Origin: VRUE01 sp040904405
Lineage (GTDB): Bacteria > Actinomycetota > Thermoleophilia > Solirubrobacterales > 70-9
Assembly: GCA_040904405.1 (NCBI GenBank)
Contig: JBBDTK010000025.1
Coordinates: 1 to 10,749 of the forward strand
Direction: 5' to 3'
DNA length: 10,749 nucleotides
The notes beneath the pieces are model-generated. The model had not been told where the DNA came from, searched no databases, and saw only the letters and a list, made by a program, of their open reading frames with translations. Position numbers and translations under genes: made by a program. Of the stretch, positions 1-5,983 are shown piece after piece (the first letter of the stretch is position 1; every line of letters starts with the position of its first letter).

Positions 1-1
1 C

Positions 2-373
2 GAGGGCGAGCCGCTCGCCGCCGCGGGCAACGAGCGCGAGCTGCGCCGCGACCCGACCGCGCACGCGGAGATCGTCGCGATCCGCGCCGCCGCCGAGGCG
101 CTCGGCGGCTGGCGCCTGCCGGGCACGACCCTCTACGTGACGCTCGAGCCCTGCGCGATGTGCGCCGGCGCGATCGTCCTCGCCCGCATCCCGGCGGTCC
201 TCTACGGCGCCGCCGACCCCAAGGCCGGCGCGGCGGGCAGCGTCCTCGACGTCCTCGCCGAGCCCGCCCTCAACCACCGTCCCGAGGTCACCGCCGGGGT
301 GATGGAGGACGAGTGCGCCGCGCTCCTGCGCGACTTCTTCTCCGGCCGCCGGGCGGCCCCGCCGCCAGCCTGA
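2..373 (+). CDS. tadA: tRNA-specific adenosine deaminase TadA (5' end outside window)
   Basis: Zinc-dependent enzyme that converts adenosine 34 to inosine in the anticodon of tRNA-Arg(ACG), allowing wobble decoding; cytoplasmic. The frame is open from base 2 with no start codon, so the gene is cut by the window edge. The visible 123 residues cover most of the CDA-fold domain: the HAE motif (zinc His and catalytic Glu) is encoded at about 59-67, and the PCAMC motif (the two zinc Cys) at about 149-163. The stretch after it (LARI, YGA, DPKAGA, GS) matches the bacterial TadA pattern well. About 25 N-terminal residues are missing. The C-terminus ends in an Ala/Pro tail. The tRNA-Ser gene follows 23 bases after the stop. 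The family call is firm; a cytosine or guanine deaminase is less likely because of the DPKAGA/GS stretch. Confidence 0.93.
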   Translation, partial: EGEPLAAAGNERELRRDPTAHAEIVAIRAAAEALGGWRLPGTTLYVTLEPCAMCAGAIVLARIPAVLYGAADPKAGAAGSVLDVLAEPALNHRPEVTAGVMEDECAALLRDFFSGRRAAPPPA

Positions 374-396
374 GCCAATACCCTCTGGAGCGACCC

Positions 397-486
397 GGAG
401 AGGTGTCCGAGTGGCTTAAGGAGCGCGACTGGAAATCGCGTGGGCGGGATTAACCCGCCTCGTGGGTTCGAATCCCACCCTCTCCG
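397..486 (+). tRNA. tRNA-Ser (anticodon GGA)
   Basis: Complete class II tRNA. The acceptor stem pairs 397-403 (GGAGAGG) with 479-485 (CCTCTCC), with discriminator G at 486. The anticodon stem CGCGA (424-428) pairs with TCGCG (436-440) around the seven-base loop CTGGAAA, giving anticodon GGA at 431-433, which reads UCC and UCU. A long variable arm follows (about 441-461), as expected for serine. The T-arm is GTGGG-TTCGAAT-CCCAC (462-478). CCA is not encoded. The gene is intact, but the convergent recombinase reading frame runs through its 3' two thirds, so the tRNA is the probable left attachment site of the adjacent element. Confidence 0.97.
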
Positions 487-2092
487 CTGAATAGCTCTTA
501 TTCCAACCCCGGCCCGAAGAAACGCGCCGTCGGCAGTCAGCCCGAAGCCGCCGGGGGGTGCGGGCATCGGTGAGGACTCGGACCTCTTCGCGTAGCTCGC
601 CCTCGATCTCCTCGTCCGGGTAAACCCGGAAGCACTCGAAGAGGGCCTGGTTCCACAAACGCCGGTCGATGTCGCGGGCTTCCTGGTAGGTATCGACCAT
701 GCACCCGACCGCGTCGAGCGTTCGGTCGAAGGCGTCGGCGACGCCGGTGACGTCGGCCTCGGCTTCGGCCAGTTGGCGCTTGGCATCGTCCATTTCAGCC
801 GTGATCTTGTCCTGCTCGGATTTCAGGAGGTCGGCCGGGAGTGCGTCCGCGTAATAGGCTTCGAGGAACTTCTCGCGCTTGTCCTCCAGCGACTTGATGC
901 GGGCTCGATGCCGACGAACGGCCCCCTCGTTCAGCTTTCGTAGGCCCGCAAGCGCCTGTGTGGTCGCGGCGCGCACGTCCGCCAGGTGCAACCGCCAGTC
1001 CGCCTCGGTCGCGTCCTCGCCAAGCTGGCGCACCTTGACGCGCTCGTACGCGGCAGCGACCTTCTCCTCCACCTCGTGCACGGGAAGGTGTCGCAGCTTG
1101 CAGCCGGTGCCCTTCTTGCGACCGAGGCAGACGAAGTAGTCGTAGACGCGGCCGGTCTTGCTCTTGCCTTTGACGAGGGTGAGGTTTTCGCCGCAGTGGC
1201 AGCGCAGGCTGCCCTTGAGGTAGTGGCGGTGCTTGCGGTCGCGCTCGCAGGCCATCGCATGGGCATCGAGCACGCGCTGCACCTGATCGAAGGTCTCCTT
1301 GTCGATCAGCGCTTCGTGGCGACCCTCGTGCTCCACCCCGGCGTAGGGGACGATCCCGATGTAGTACTTGGAGCGCAGCAGCCGCGCGATCTGGCTGCGC
1401 GAGAGCGGCTTGGCCGGATGCTTGCGGGTCGGCCGGGTGCGCAGGCCGCGCCGTTTGAGCGCCGCCTGCATCGTGTCGAGGGTGTAGGCGCCGGTGGCGA
1501 ACGCGGTGAACGCCCAGCTGACGTGCGGTCCCCGGTCGGGGTCGATTTCCACGGTGCGGACCTCGCGGCCGTCGATCACCTTGCCGACGTTGAGGTAGCC
1601 GATCCGCACGTATCCCGGCGTGCCGCCGACTTTGGCCTTGCCGTGCAGGCCCTTCTTGACCTCGGCCGAGAGGTTCAGCGAGTAGTACTCGGCGATGGAG
1701 GCGAGGATGCCGTGAGTCAGGCGACCCGAGGGCGTCCCGTCGATGCTCTCGGTAGCCGACACCAGCTCCGCGCCAGACTCCATGATCTCGAACAGCATGT
1801 TGGCGTCGTCGCGGCGATTGCGCGCGAAGCGGTCGACTTTGTGGACGATGACGTAGGTGGGCGGCTCGCCCGAGCGCAGCCGGGCCAGCAGCTTCCTGAG
1901 CGCCGGGCGGTTCGCGTTCGTCGCCGTCTCGGCCGGGTCGATGAACTCCTCGCTCACCTCCGCTTCAAGCTGCGCCGCTTTGCGGTGGCCGTCGGCGCGC
2001 TGGGCCTCGATCGAGTAGCCCTCCTCCGAGAAGGCGCGCCCGACCTGCCCTTGGCTGGAAACGCGGAGATACAGCCAGGCGGTCGGCTTCAT
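416..2092 (-). CDS. Large serine recombinase (integrase), C-terminus read from tRNA-Ser
   Basis: Site-specific DNA recombinase that integrates and excises the element by a serine-linked double-strand exchange. The resolvase domain covers residues 1-150, with Arg10 and the nucleophile Ser12 in YLRVSS, and the conserved HKVDRFAR at 84-91. A Recombinase domain follows (about 155-275), then a zinc ribbon with Cys298, Cys300, Cys322 and Cys331, and a long charged coiled-coil region (about 385-460), the usual layout of large serine integrases. The start ATG has a consensus GGAGGT six bases upstream (2099-2104). The length, 558 residues, is normal. Residues from about 536 to the end (AERVGFEPTRR onward) are simply antisense tRNA-Ser, and the stop TAA (418-416) lies in the tRNA D-arm region. 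The natural C-terminus of the free element may differ. The XRE gene lies 48 bases upstream on the same strand and is probably co-transcribed. Confidence 0.93.
   Translation of the reverse strand: MKPTAWLYLRVSSQGQVGRAFSEEGYSIEAQRADGHRKAAQLEAEVSEEFIDPAETATNANRPALRKLLARLRSGEPPTYVIVHKVDRFARNRRDDANMLFEIMESGAELVSATESIDGTPSGRLTHGILASIAEYYSLNLSAEVKKGLHGKAKVGGTPGYVRIGYLNVGKVIDGREVRTVEIDPDRGPHVSWAFTAFATGAYTLDTMQAALKRRGLRTRPTRKHPAKPLSRSQIARLLRSKYYIGIVPYAGVEHEGRHEALIDKETFDQVQRVLDAHAMACERDRKHRHYLKGSLRCHCGENLTLVKGKSKTGRVYDYFVCLGRKKGTGCKLRHLPVHEVEEKVAAAYERVKVRQLGEDATEADWRLHLADVRAATTQALAGLRKLNEGAVRRHRARIKSLEDKREKFLEAYYADALPADLLKSEQDKITAEMDDAKRQLAEAEADVTGVADAFDRTLDAVGCMVDTYQEARDIDRRLWNQALFECFRVYPDEEIEGELREEVRVLTDARTPRRLRADCRRRVSSGRGWNKSYSAERVGFEPTRRVNPAHAISSRAP
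489..503. repeat. Short perfect inverted repeat just after tRNA-Ser
   Basis: GAATA (489-493), loop GCTCT, TATTC (499-503). It begins three bases beyond the tRNA and lies inside the 3' coding end of the recombinase. It is an A/T-rich spot in a G/C-rich surrounding. It could be a weak tRNA processing or termination signal, or part of the palindromic arm of a serine-recombinase attachment site. Five base pairs is too short to be sure that it is functional. Confidence 0.35.
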
Positions 2093-2140
2093 GTCCGCAC
2101 CTCCGTCCCACGTCTACGACCCCAGCAGCGAAGCCGGGAA

Positions 2141-2509
2141 TCAACCACGTCGGCCTCCCCGCTTTCGCTTCCCCCGGCGGCGTTCGACGTCGCGCTCAAG
2201 CTCCCTCCGATCCGACGCCGTGAGTTCGTCGCCGAACTTCGCTTGAAGATACGGCCCGACGCTCGGCAGGTCGTCGGAGGGGCGATAGCCCGCCAGAGCG
2301 AAGAGGTCGGCCGCATCGAGGTCGAGGGCGCGGGCGATCCGCTGGAGCTTCTCGGGGTCGGGGCGGGCGAACGTGCCGCGCTCCAGGCGCATGATCGTGG
2401 AGCGGTTTCCGCCCGCCGCGTTGCCGAGGGTTTCGAGGGACAGCCCTTGGCGCGCCCGCTCGCGGGCGATGAGCTTGCCGAGCGTCTTGAGATTGCCGGG
2501 CATGGCCAT
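2141..2509 (-). CDS. XRE-family repressor of the element
   Basis: Small DNA-binding regulator, 122 residues. A Cro/C1-type helix-turn-helix occupies about residues 7-70 (LGKLIARERARQGLSLETLG, then the recognition helix around NRSTIMRLERG, then LQRIARAL and the closing ADLFALAGY). A strongly basic tail ends the protein. The HTH followed by LAGY and a DLPS...PYL segment is common in repressors next to actinobacterial integrases (family knowledge). Two in-frame ATGs lie at 2507-2509 and 2501-2503. No good ribosome site precedes either, but GACAAT at 2510-2515, with TTGCGC 17 bases before it, would place transcription start close to the second ATG, suggesting leaderless translation. It heads a likely two-gene unit with the recombinase. 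Probable role: keep recombinase expression low and respond to induction. The partner signal is unknown. Confidence 0.85.
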   Translation of the reverse strand: MAMPGNLKTLGKLIARERARQGLSLETLGNAAGGNRSTIMRLERGTFARPDPEKLQRIARALDLDAADLFALAGYRPSDDLPSVGPYLQAKFGDELTASDRRELERDVERRRGKRKRGGRRG

Positions 2510-2538
2510 ATTGTCTCGCTTTGATTGCGCATGCGCAA
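2510..2538 (-). promoter_or_regulatory. Promoter with 14-bp palindromic operator upstream of XRE/recombinase
   Basis: TTGCGCATGCGCAA at 2525-2538 is a perfect 14-bp palindrome. Read on the minus strand, its inner half TTGCGC can serve as a -35 box, followed after exactly 17 bases by GACAAT (2515-2510) as a -10 box. The coding region starts at once after that. A palindrome sitting on the -35 box of a repressor gene is the usual arrangement for autorepression. The palindrome is seen directly; the promoter boxes and the regulator that binds are inferred. Confidence 0.55.
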
Positions 2539-2587
2539 CAAGCCGAGCATTGGATGCGCGGGGTAGGCTCTCGGCGCACGAAAAGCG

Positions 2588-2632
2588 GCGGGCGACCTGG
2601 ACGGGTCCGTGTGTGGTGTCCAGGTCGCCCGC
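2588..2632 (-). terminator. Strong intrinsic terminator of the methyltransferase operon
   Basis: A perfect 15-bp inverted repeat: GCGGGCGACCTGGAC (2588-2602) and its exact complement at 2618-2632, separated by a 15-base loop. On the minus strand the hairpin begins seven bases after the stop codon of the small gene ending at 2640, and is followed by CGCTTTTC (2581-2587 region), a short U-run. It therefore should end the operon before it reads into the XRE/recombinase promoter. Confidence 0.75.
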
Positions 2633-2639
2633 ATAGTGT

Positions 2640-3008
2640 TTAGGAGGTCAACGCCTCGATCTTGGCTTCGATCTCGGTCTTGCGGTCTGACGCCGAGCCC
2701 TTCAGCTCGTCGTACTCCCGCTTGGCCTCCTCGGCCCGCTCCTTCGCGTGGCCGATCTCCTCGTCGATCGCCTCGCGGGCGGCTTCGAGGGTTTCCACGG
2801 CTGAGGCGACTGCCCCCTCCGTGGTGGTCTCCCGCACGCGGCGGGGACCGGTTTCCCCGTTGACCCTGCGGGCCTGGTAGACCGCGCCGCGGATCGAGCT
2901 TGGCTTCATGCCGAACTCCTTGGCGACGATCTCATGGGCCTCCTTCTTGGAGTGCCCTTCCGAGGCCACCGCCTCCACGCGGTCATAGATGTCCTGGGCT
3001 TTACTCAT
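2640..3008 (-). CDS. Small HTH/coiled-coil protein coupled to the methyltransferase
   Basis: Unrecognised 122-residue protein, probably cytoplasmic and DNA-binding. Residues about 5-48 look like a helix-turn-helix (SKKEAHEIVAKEF, then GMKPSSIRGAVYQARR as the likely recognition part). After a basic linker (49-62), residues about 64-120 are a highly charged Glu/Lys/Ala-rich helix typical of a coiled coil, so an oligomer is likely. The start ATG overlaps the methyltransferase stop as ATGA, and AAAGGAGGT (3017-3025) stands eight bases upstream, a near-perfect ribosome site inside the methyltransferase gene. Strong translation is therefore expected. It is the last gene of the operon and ends at a strong hairpin. 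The tight coupling suggests that it works with the methyltransferase or regulates it. A nucleoid-type or antirestriction protein is also possible; I cannot assign a function. Confidence 0.75.
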   Translation of the reverse strand: MSKAQDIYDRVEAVASEGHSKKEAHEIVAKEFGMKPSSIRGAVYQARRVNGETGPRRVRETTTEGAVASAVETLEAAREAIDEEIGHAKERAEEAKREYDELKGSASDRKTEIEAKIEALTS

Positions 3009-4075
3009 CGCCCAGCACCTCCTTTGTTAGTGGATGGACTCTGGCGGCGAGCAGAAAGAAGTGCACTTCCTTCCGCCCGCCGTGGAGTCCGCCACTGACG
3101 TAGCCGCTTCTTGGCCAGCTTGATGTAAGTCGGATTCAGCTCGACGCCGAGCCAGTCGCGGCGCAGCCGCTCGGCCACGACCGCCGTGGTGCCGGTACCC
3201 ATGAACGGATCGAGGACGACGCCGGGGCGGGTCGGCGCGAAGCACTCGCAGCGGCGCAGTTCGCCGACCTCCCGCGTGTGGCGCATCCCCTCACTGGTGC
3301 GTCGGCTCCTGATCCGCGTCGGCCGGGTCCAAGCCCGGTCGCACTGCACACAGATTCGCTCTGGGCAGGTAGCGAGGAGTGGCCGCTCGATCAACGCCTC
3401 GGGGAAGGTCGCCTGATGGCCGAGCCGGTCGGTGGCGGTCGGCACGGTCCAGACGTCGCCGGGGTTCTTGCCGCGCGCGTTCCCTACCCTTCCGGCCGCC
3501 TTCAGCCGCCCGAGGCCGCTATTGCCTCCCTGATATCGGCGGCTTCGCTCGCGGGCCTGCGGCCGTGCCCGGTCTGCCGAGCGATGCGGGACACGGATCG
3601 CGTCGAGGTCGAAGAAATAGCGGCGGCTCTTGGTGGCGAAGATGATCGTTTCGTATGTCGGGCTGAGCCGATCCTGCGCGCTCTGGGGCATCGCGTTTGG
3701 CTTCGCCCATACGCAGACGTTGCGGACAATCCAGCCGTCAGCCGAGAGCGCCAGCGCCACCCGCTGCGGCGTAAGCAGCAGGCTCCCGCGTGGCGTGCCC
3801 TGGCCTACACGCTTGCTGAAGGAGTCGCCGACATTTAGATGGAGCGCCCCCGAGTCCTTCAGCAGTCGCCGGACCTGCCGCAAGACGGCCATGAGGTTCT
3901 CGACGTATTCGGCAACGGTCGGCTCTCGACCGAGCTGTCCGGAGACGCCGTAGTCGCGCAAGGCATTCGCGTAGGGCGGTGACGTGACCACACAATCGAC
4001 TGACCCCGTGAGCAGACCAGCCAGCACATCGCGGGCGGCTCCGGTGAGGATCGTGTTTCGCGGCAGCGTCTTCAC
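3005..4075 (-). CDS. Site-specific DNA methyltransferase, beta class (likely m4C or m6A), orphan
   Basis: Transfers a methyl group from S-adenosylmethionine to an exocyclic amino group of DNA. The catalytic motif TSPPY (residues 31-35) comes before the SAM-binding motif DPFMGTGTT (289-297), the order that defines the beta class. SPPY is more usual for N4-cytosine enzymes, but N6-adenine cannot be excluded. Between them lie WAKPNAMP and TIIFATKSRRYFF stretches, and a cysteine cluster (Cys237, 242, 245, 276, 278) that looks like a zinc knuckle. The length of 356 residues is normal. The GTG start overlaps the upstream stop as GTGA, with GGGAGGG a few bases before it; the stop overlaps the next gene's ATG. 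No restriction endonuclease lies nearby, so it is an orphan that may protect the element from host restriction or mark its DNA. The recognition sequence is unknown. Confidence 0.92.
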   Translation of the reverse strand: MKTLPRNTILTGAARDVLAGLLTGSVDCVVTSPPYANALRDYGVSGQLGREPTVAEYVENLMAVLRQVRRLLKDSGALHLNVGDSFSKRVGQGTPRGSLLLTPQRVALALSADGWIVRNVCVWAKPNAMPQSAQDRLSPTYETIIFATKSRRYFFDLDAIRVPHRSADRARPQARERSRRYQGGNSGLGRLKAAGRVGNARGKNPGDVWTVPTATDRLGHQATFPEALIERPLLATCPERICVQCDRAWTRPTRIRSRRTSEGMRHTREVGELRRCECFAPTRPGVVLDPFMGTGTTAVVAERLRRDWLGVELNPTYIKLAKKRLRQWRTPRRAEGSALLSARRQSPSTNKGGAGR

Positions 4076-4509
4076 GATGCCCTCCCGGTCAGCAGGTCCG
4101 CCGCGTCTTTATGCAGCCCGGCCCGGAACAACCGCTGCGCGTCCGTGGGCTGGCGCTTCACCGCTTTGGCCAAGACCGCGCGGCGCTTGTCATGGGGAGC
4201 CAGTAGCAGGACGCGGCCGAAGGCACCGAAGCGATCCTGCTCGCGGCCGGTCTGCCAGTAGCGGCGGTACAGATCGAGCTTCCTGGCGACCGTCGGAGCC
4301 GAGGCGGTCGCCCGGTCGACCTCGACGAAGCTCAGGTGTTCGAGATCGCCCTCCCCCCAGCGGATGAAGGCGTCGGGCTTGAGCCACGCGGCCCCTCCGC
4401 CGACGCCGGTGAAGCGCCGCCAACAGCCCGGCTCGGCGTAGAAGTCGAGGAGCGTCCCCTGAGCGTCACGCTCGCGCTCGTCGGCCCGGACGGATACCCG
4501 GCCGTCCAC
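4072..4509 (-). pseudogene. Replication-relaxation-like protein, N-terminally truncated
   Basis: The 145 residues match, to my recognition, the C-terminal half of the replication-relaxation family found on actinobacterial plasmids and integrative elements: LLDFYAEPGCWRRFTG, LKPDAFIRWG, SFVEVDRAT, and RKLDLYRRYWQTG followed by a VLLLAP strand. The acidic pattern Pro45-Asp46, Glu63-x-Asp65, Lys77 resembles a PD-(D/E)xK nuclease core; that reading is inference. Family members normally carry an N-terminal winged helix of about 100 residues, which is absent. The only start is a GTG at 4507-4509 without a convincing ribosome site, and an in-frame TAG lies at about 4567-4569. Upstream bases code instead for a plus-strand protein. 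It is therefore probably a remnant left by rearrangement. Its stop overlaps the methyltransferase start, preserving the operon order. Confidence 0.7.
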
Positions 4510-4947
4510 CTGGCGTTCAGCCTGGCGCTGGCGCTGCTCGACCCCGACTCCCGCGAGGCGGAGGCGCTATTGACGCCGCTGCGCGGCGGCGGCCCAGTGC
4601 CGCAACTTTTCCGGGCGTGGCCGCCGGGTGCGGCCGAGCTTGCCCACGCCGATGATGGCCGCACCGAGGTGCCCTGGCGTGGGGACTGTCCGGGCTGCGG
4701 CGGGGCGGTGGCGCCTGCGCCCGCACCCCGGTCGGAGTTCTCCCTGCCGCGAGTGGCGATATCGGCCCGGCAGGCCGTCGGTTGGACGTACGCCGCCGAG
4801 CTGTTTGTCCTGGTCGCTTTGGGCGCCAGCGCCGCCCTGGTGTTCGCCACGATGTGGGCGAGCCTCGCGCTCGGGTTCGGTATCTGGGTGGGCCACCGTT
4901 GGGAGCACCCGTCCGCGGCAAGGGAGGCCGGATGGTGGCGCGGTTGA
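4459..4947 (+). CDS. Hypothetical membrane protein with a CxxC knuckle, start uncertain
   Basis: Not recognised. Codons from about 4459 onward end almost only in G or C, and the protein looks real: an aliphatic N-terminal part (LAFSLALALL), DPDSREAEALL, a cysteine knuckle (DCPGCGG, encoded near 4686-4706), a proline/alanine linker, then a hydrophobic stretch at about 4786-4890 long enough for one or two membrane spans. The start is unclear. AGGAG (4448-4452) is six bases before a CTG at 4459, which would be a rare start. TTG at 4570 has GGAGG upstream but would discard convincing sequence. GTG at 4336 lies inside the oppositely coded replication-relaxation gene. The 5' end may have been lost in the same rearrangement that cut that gene. 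The next gene starts before this one ends, so the two are coupled. Confidence 0.5.
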   Translation: MSVTLALVGPDGYPAVHLAFSLALALLDPDSREAEALLTPLRGGGPVPQLFRAWPPGAAELAHADDGRTEVPWRGDCPGCGGAVAPAPAPRSEFSLPRVAISARQAVGWTYAAELFVLVALGASAALVFATMWASLALGFGIWVGHRWEHPSAAREAGWWRG

Positions 4948-5099
4948 TCCTCGCGGCGGTCGTCCTGGTGGTGCTGGCGCAATTCGTGGTGCCGCTCGCC
5001 TACGCCCTCCAGCCGATATTGGAAGGCGTGGGGGTACTCGCGCTGGCGCTGGCCGGATTGTGGTTGATCGCCTCGGCTCCGTTCCGCCGCTGGCTGTAG
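4932..5099 (+). CDS. Small two-span membrane protein
   Basis: 55 residues, nearly all hydrophobic: span one at about residues 4-25 (LILAAVVLVVLAQFVVPLAY), span two at about 30-48 (VGVLALALAGLWLIAS), ending in a basic FRRWL tail that probably stays in the cytoplasm. The ATG has GGGAGG four bases upstream and overlaps the last 16 bases of the preceding gene, so translation is coupled. No family recognised. Together with the upstream protein it suggests a small membrane module, perhaps a remnant of a transfer or exclusion function; that is inference from context only. Confidence 0.6.
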   Translation: MVARLILAAVVLVVLAQFVVPLAYALQPILEGVGVLALALAGLWLIASAPFRRWL

Positions 5100-5191
5100 C
5101 GGGACGCGGGCCCCGCGCTGTCGCTCCCCGCAAGGCGGCGAAACCGCAACTTGCACGACAACGGTGCGCCGCTCTACGGTGCAGCCGTCCG

Positions 5192-5217
5192 AAAAACCAA
5201 GCGCCCCGGGCGGCGCT
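5192..5217 (-). terminator. Possible minus-strand intrinsic terminator
   Basis: AGCGCC (5200-5205) and GGCGCT (5212-5217) form a perfect six-pair stem around CCGGGC. On the minus strand this is followed, after three bases, by TTTTT (5196-5192). It would stop minus-strand transcripts coming from the XRE gene at 5628-5867 across the opposite gene, if they read that far. The stem is short and the T-run is offset. Confidence 0.3.
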
Positions 5218-5256
5218 GACACGCCCCCGGGGCCGGCACAGGAAGGGTGACTTCCC

Positions 5257-5571
5257 ATGCACGATCAGCGTAGCTGCACCTCGCCCAGCACGGGCACCCC
5301 GGCCCACCAGGACCGGCTCATCCAAGGGGCCGTCCTCACCCACGTCGTGACGCTCCATCCGGCTCCCGTCACGGTCGGGGAGCTGATTCAGGAGATCGCC
5401 ACCGGCGTCGAGGAGTTCCCCGCCCGCGACGCCATCGAGCGGGCCGTCCGCGACCTTGCCGGGGTCGGCCTCCTGTACCGCCACGACTTCCTGCGGCGGC
5501 CCGACGCGCTCGTCCTGCCGAGCCGGGCGGCGCTCACCGCGCACGAGTTGTGGCTGGGCGACGAGGAGTGA
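5257..5571 (+). CDS. Small winged-helix-like hypothetical protein
   Basis: 104 residues, no family that I can name. After a polar N-terminus (1-18), residues about 19-90 alternate helices and a possible beta-wing in the manner of a winged helix: RLIQGAVLTHVVTLHP, VTVGELIQEIATG, ARDAIERAVRDLAGVGLLYRHDFL and a final LVLPSRAALTAHEL. The GVGLLY turn before the putative wing is characteristic of such domains. The ATG is preceded by AGGAAGGG about seven bases upstream. A 157-base gap separates it from the membrane-protein gene and contains TTGCAC and TACGGT 18 bases apart (about 5151-5180) as a weak promoter candidate. A hairpin follows the stop. Likely a small regulator of the element. Confidence 0.65.
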   Translation: MHDQRSCTSPSTGTPAHQDRLIQGAVLTHVVTLHPAPVTVGELIQEIATGVEEFPARDAIERAVRDLAGVGLLYRHDFLRRPDALVLPSRAALTAHELWLGDEE

Positions 5572-5590
5572 GCCGCAGAGCGTTGCGGAG

Positions 5591-5617
5591 CGGCCACCCA
5601 TCCGTGAGCGGTGGCCG
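5591..5617. terminator. Bidirectional hairpin between convergent genes
   Basis: CGGCCACC (5591-5598) and GGTGGCCG (5610-5617) form a perfect eight-pair stem with an 11-base loop. It lies 20 bases after the plus-strand stop at 5571 and ten bases beyond the minus-strand stop at 5628, the usual place for a shared terminator. On the plus strand it is followed by GATTTCG; no long T-run is present on either side. Confidence 0.5.
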
Positions 5618-5627
5618 GATTTCGAGA

Positions 5628-5867
5628 CTAGGACTCCTCAAGCTCCTCGGCCAGCGCCGCCAGCTCGGAGAGCTTCAGGTCAAGCGCCTCGGCGATCCGC
5701 TTGACGCTCCCCCAGGCCGGGTTGTTCCGGCCCGACTCGATGTGGCTGATCCAGGTCGGATGGATGCCGGCGGCGTGGCCCAGCTCCTCCTGGCTGAGGC
5801 CGCGTTCTTCCCGGCGTCGCTTGATCGCTGCGCCAAGGGCGGGCTGTGGCTCGGTGCGGGGCGCCAT
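5628..5867 (-). CDS. XRE-family transcriptional regulator (second)
   Basis: 79 residues made up of little more than one Cro/C1-type helix-turn-helix domain (about residues 11-70): IKRRREERGLSQEELGHAAG, recognition region HPTWISHIESGRNNP, then VKRIAEALDLKLSELA. The conserved GLSQEELG and ISHIESGRNNP make the family certain. The C-terminus is acidic (EELEES). The gene is divergent from the exported-protein pair starting at 5984, with 116 bases between, so it may control that pair and itself; the repeated octamer at 5914-5939 is a candidate site. Free-standing short XRE proteins of this form are common as single-gene regulators; no toxin or antitoxin partner is visible. Confidence 0.88.
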   Translation of the reverse strand: MAPRTEPQPALGAAIKRRREERGLSQEELGHAAGIHPTWISHIESGRNNPAWGSVKRIAEALDLKLSELAALAEELEES

Positions 5868-5913
5868 CGGGGTCTGGACGCTTCCCGCAAACGCCGCTCG
5901 GGTCTATAGAGTC

Positions 5914-5939
5914 GAACTCAAGTATGCTCTTGAACTCAA
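5914..5939. promoter_or_regulatory. Repeated octamer in divergent promoter region
   Basis: GAACTCAA occurs at 5914-5921 and again at 5932-5939, an 18-base period (not quite two helical turns). Between them TCAAG-N6-CTTGA forms a short inverted repeat. The stretch is clearly A/T-richer than its surroundings and lies between the divergent XRE gene and the exported-protein pair, with TATAGA close by at 5905-5910. Good candidate operator for the XRE protein. Binding is inference. Confidence 0.45.
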
Positions 5940-5983
5940 ATTAGGCAAGCCCCCGATGGAGCGGGCAGATTGGAGGTAGGGCA

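Noticed and set aside
416..480. The AERVGFEPTRR tail of the recombinase as a conserved protein motif
   Set aside because: Identical strings are well known in databases as antisense translations of tRNA-Ser; this is tRNA sequence, not a protein domain.
986..2524. Long plus-strand open frame of 512 codons opposite the recombinase and XRE genes
   Set aside because: It is the antisense shadow of two clearly recognisable minus-strand proteins; its product is Arg/Ala/Val-rich low-complexity sequence with no family features.
3278..3838. Plus-strand frame of 186 codons opposite the methyltransferase
   Set aside because: No recognisable feature, and the minus strand codes for a methyltransferase with all motifs present over the same bases.
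4567..5601. Overlapping long minus-strand frames across 4332-5601
   Set aside because: Compositionally biased (Arg/Pro/Ala/Gly) with no domain signal, and they would run opposite three plausible plus-strand genes with good ribosome sites. They arise from high G/C content.
5628..5867. XRE protein as antitoxin of the small gene at 5257-5571
   Set aside because: The two genes are convergent with a hairpin between them, not an operon, and the 104-residue protein looks like a winged helix rather than a toxin.
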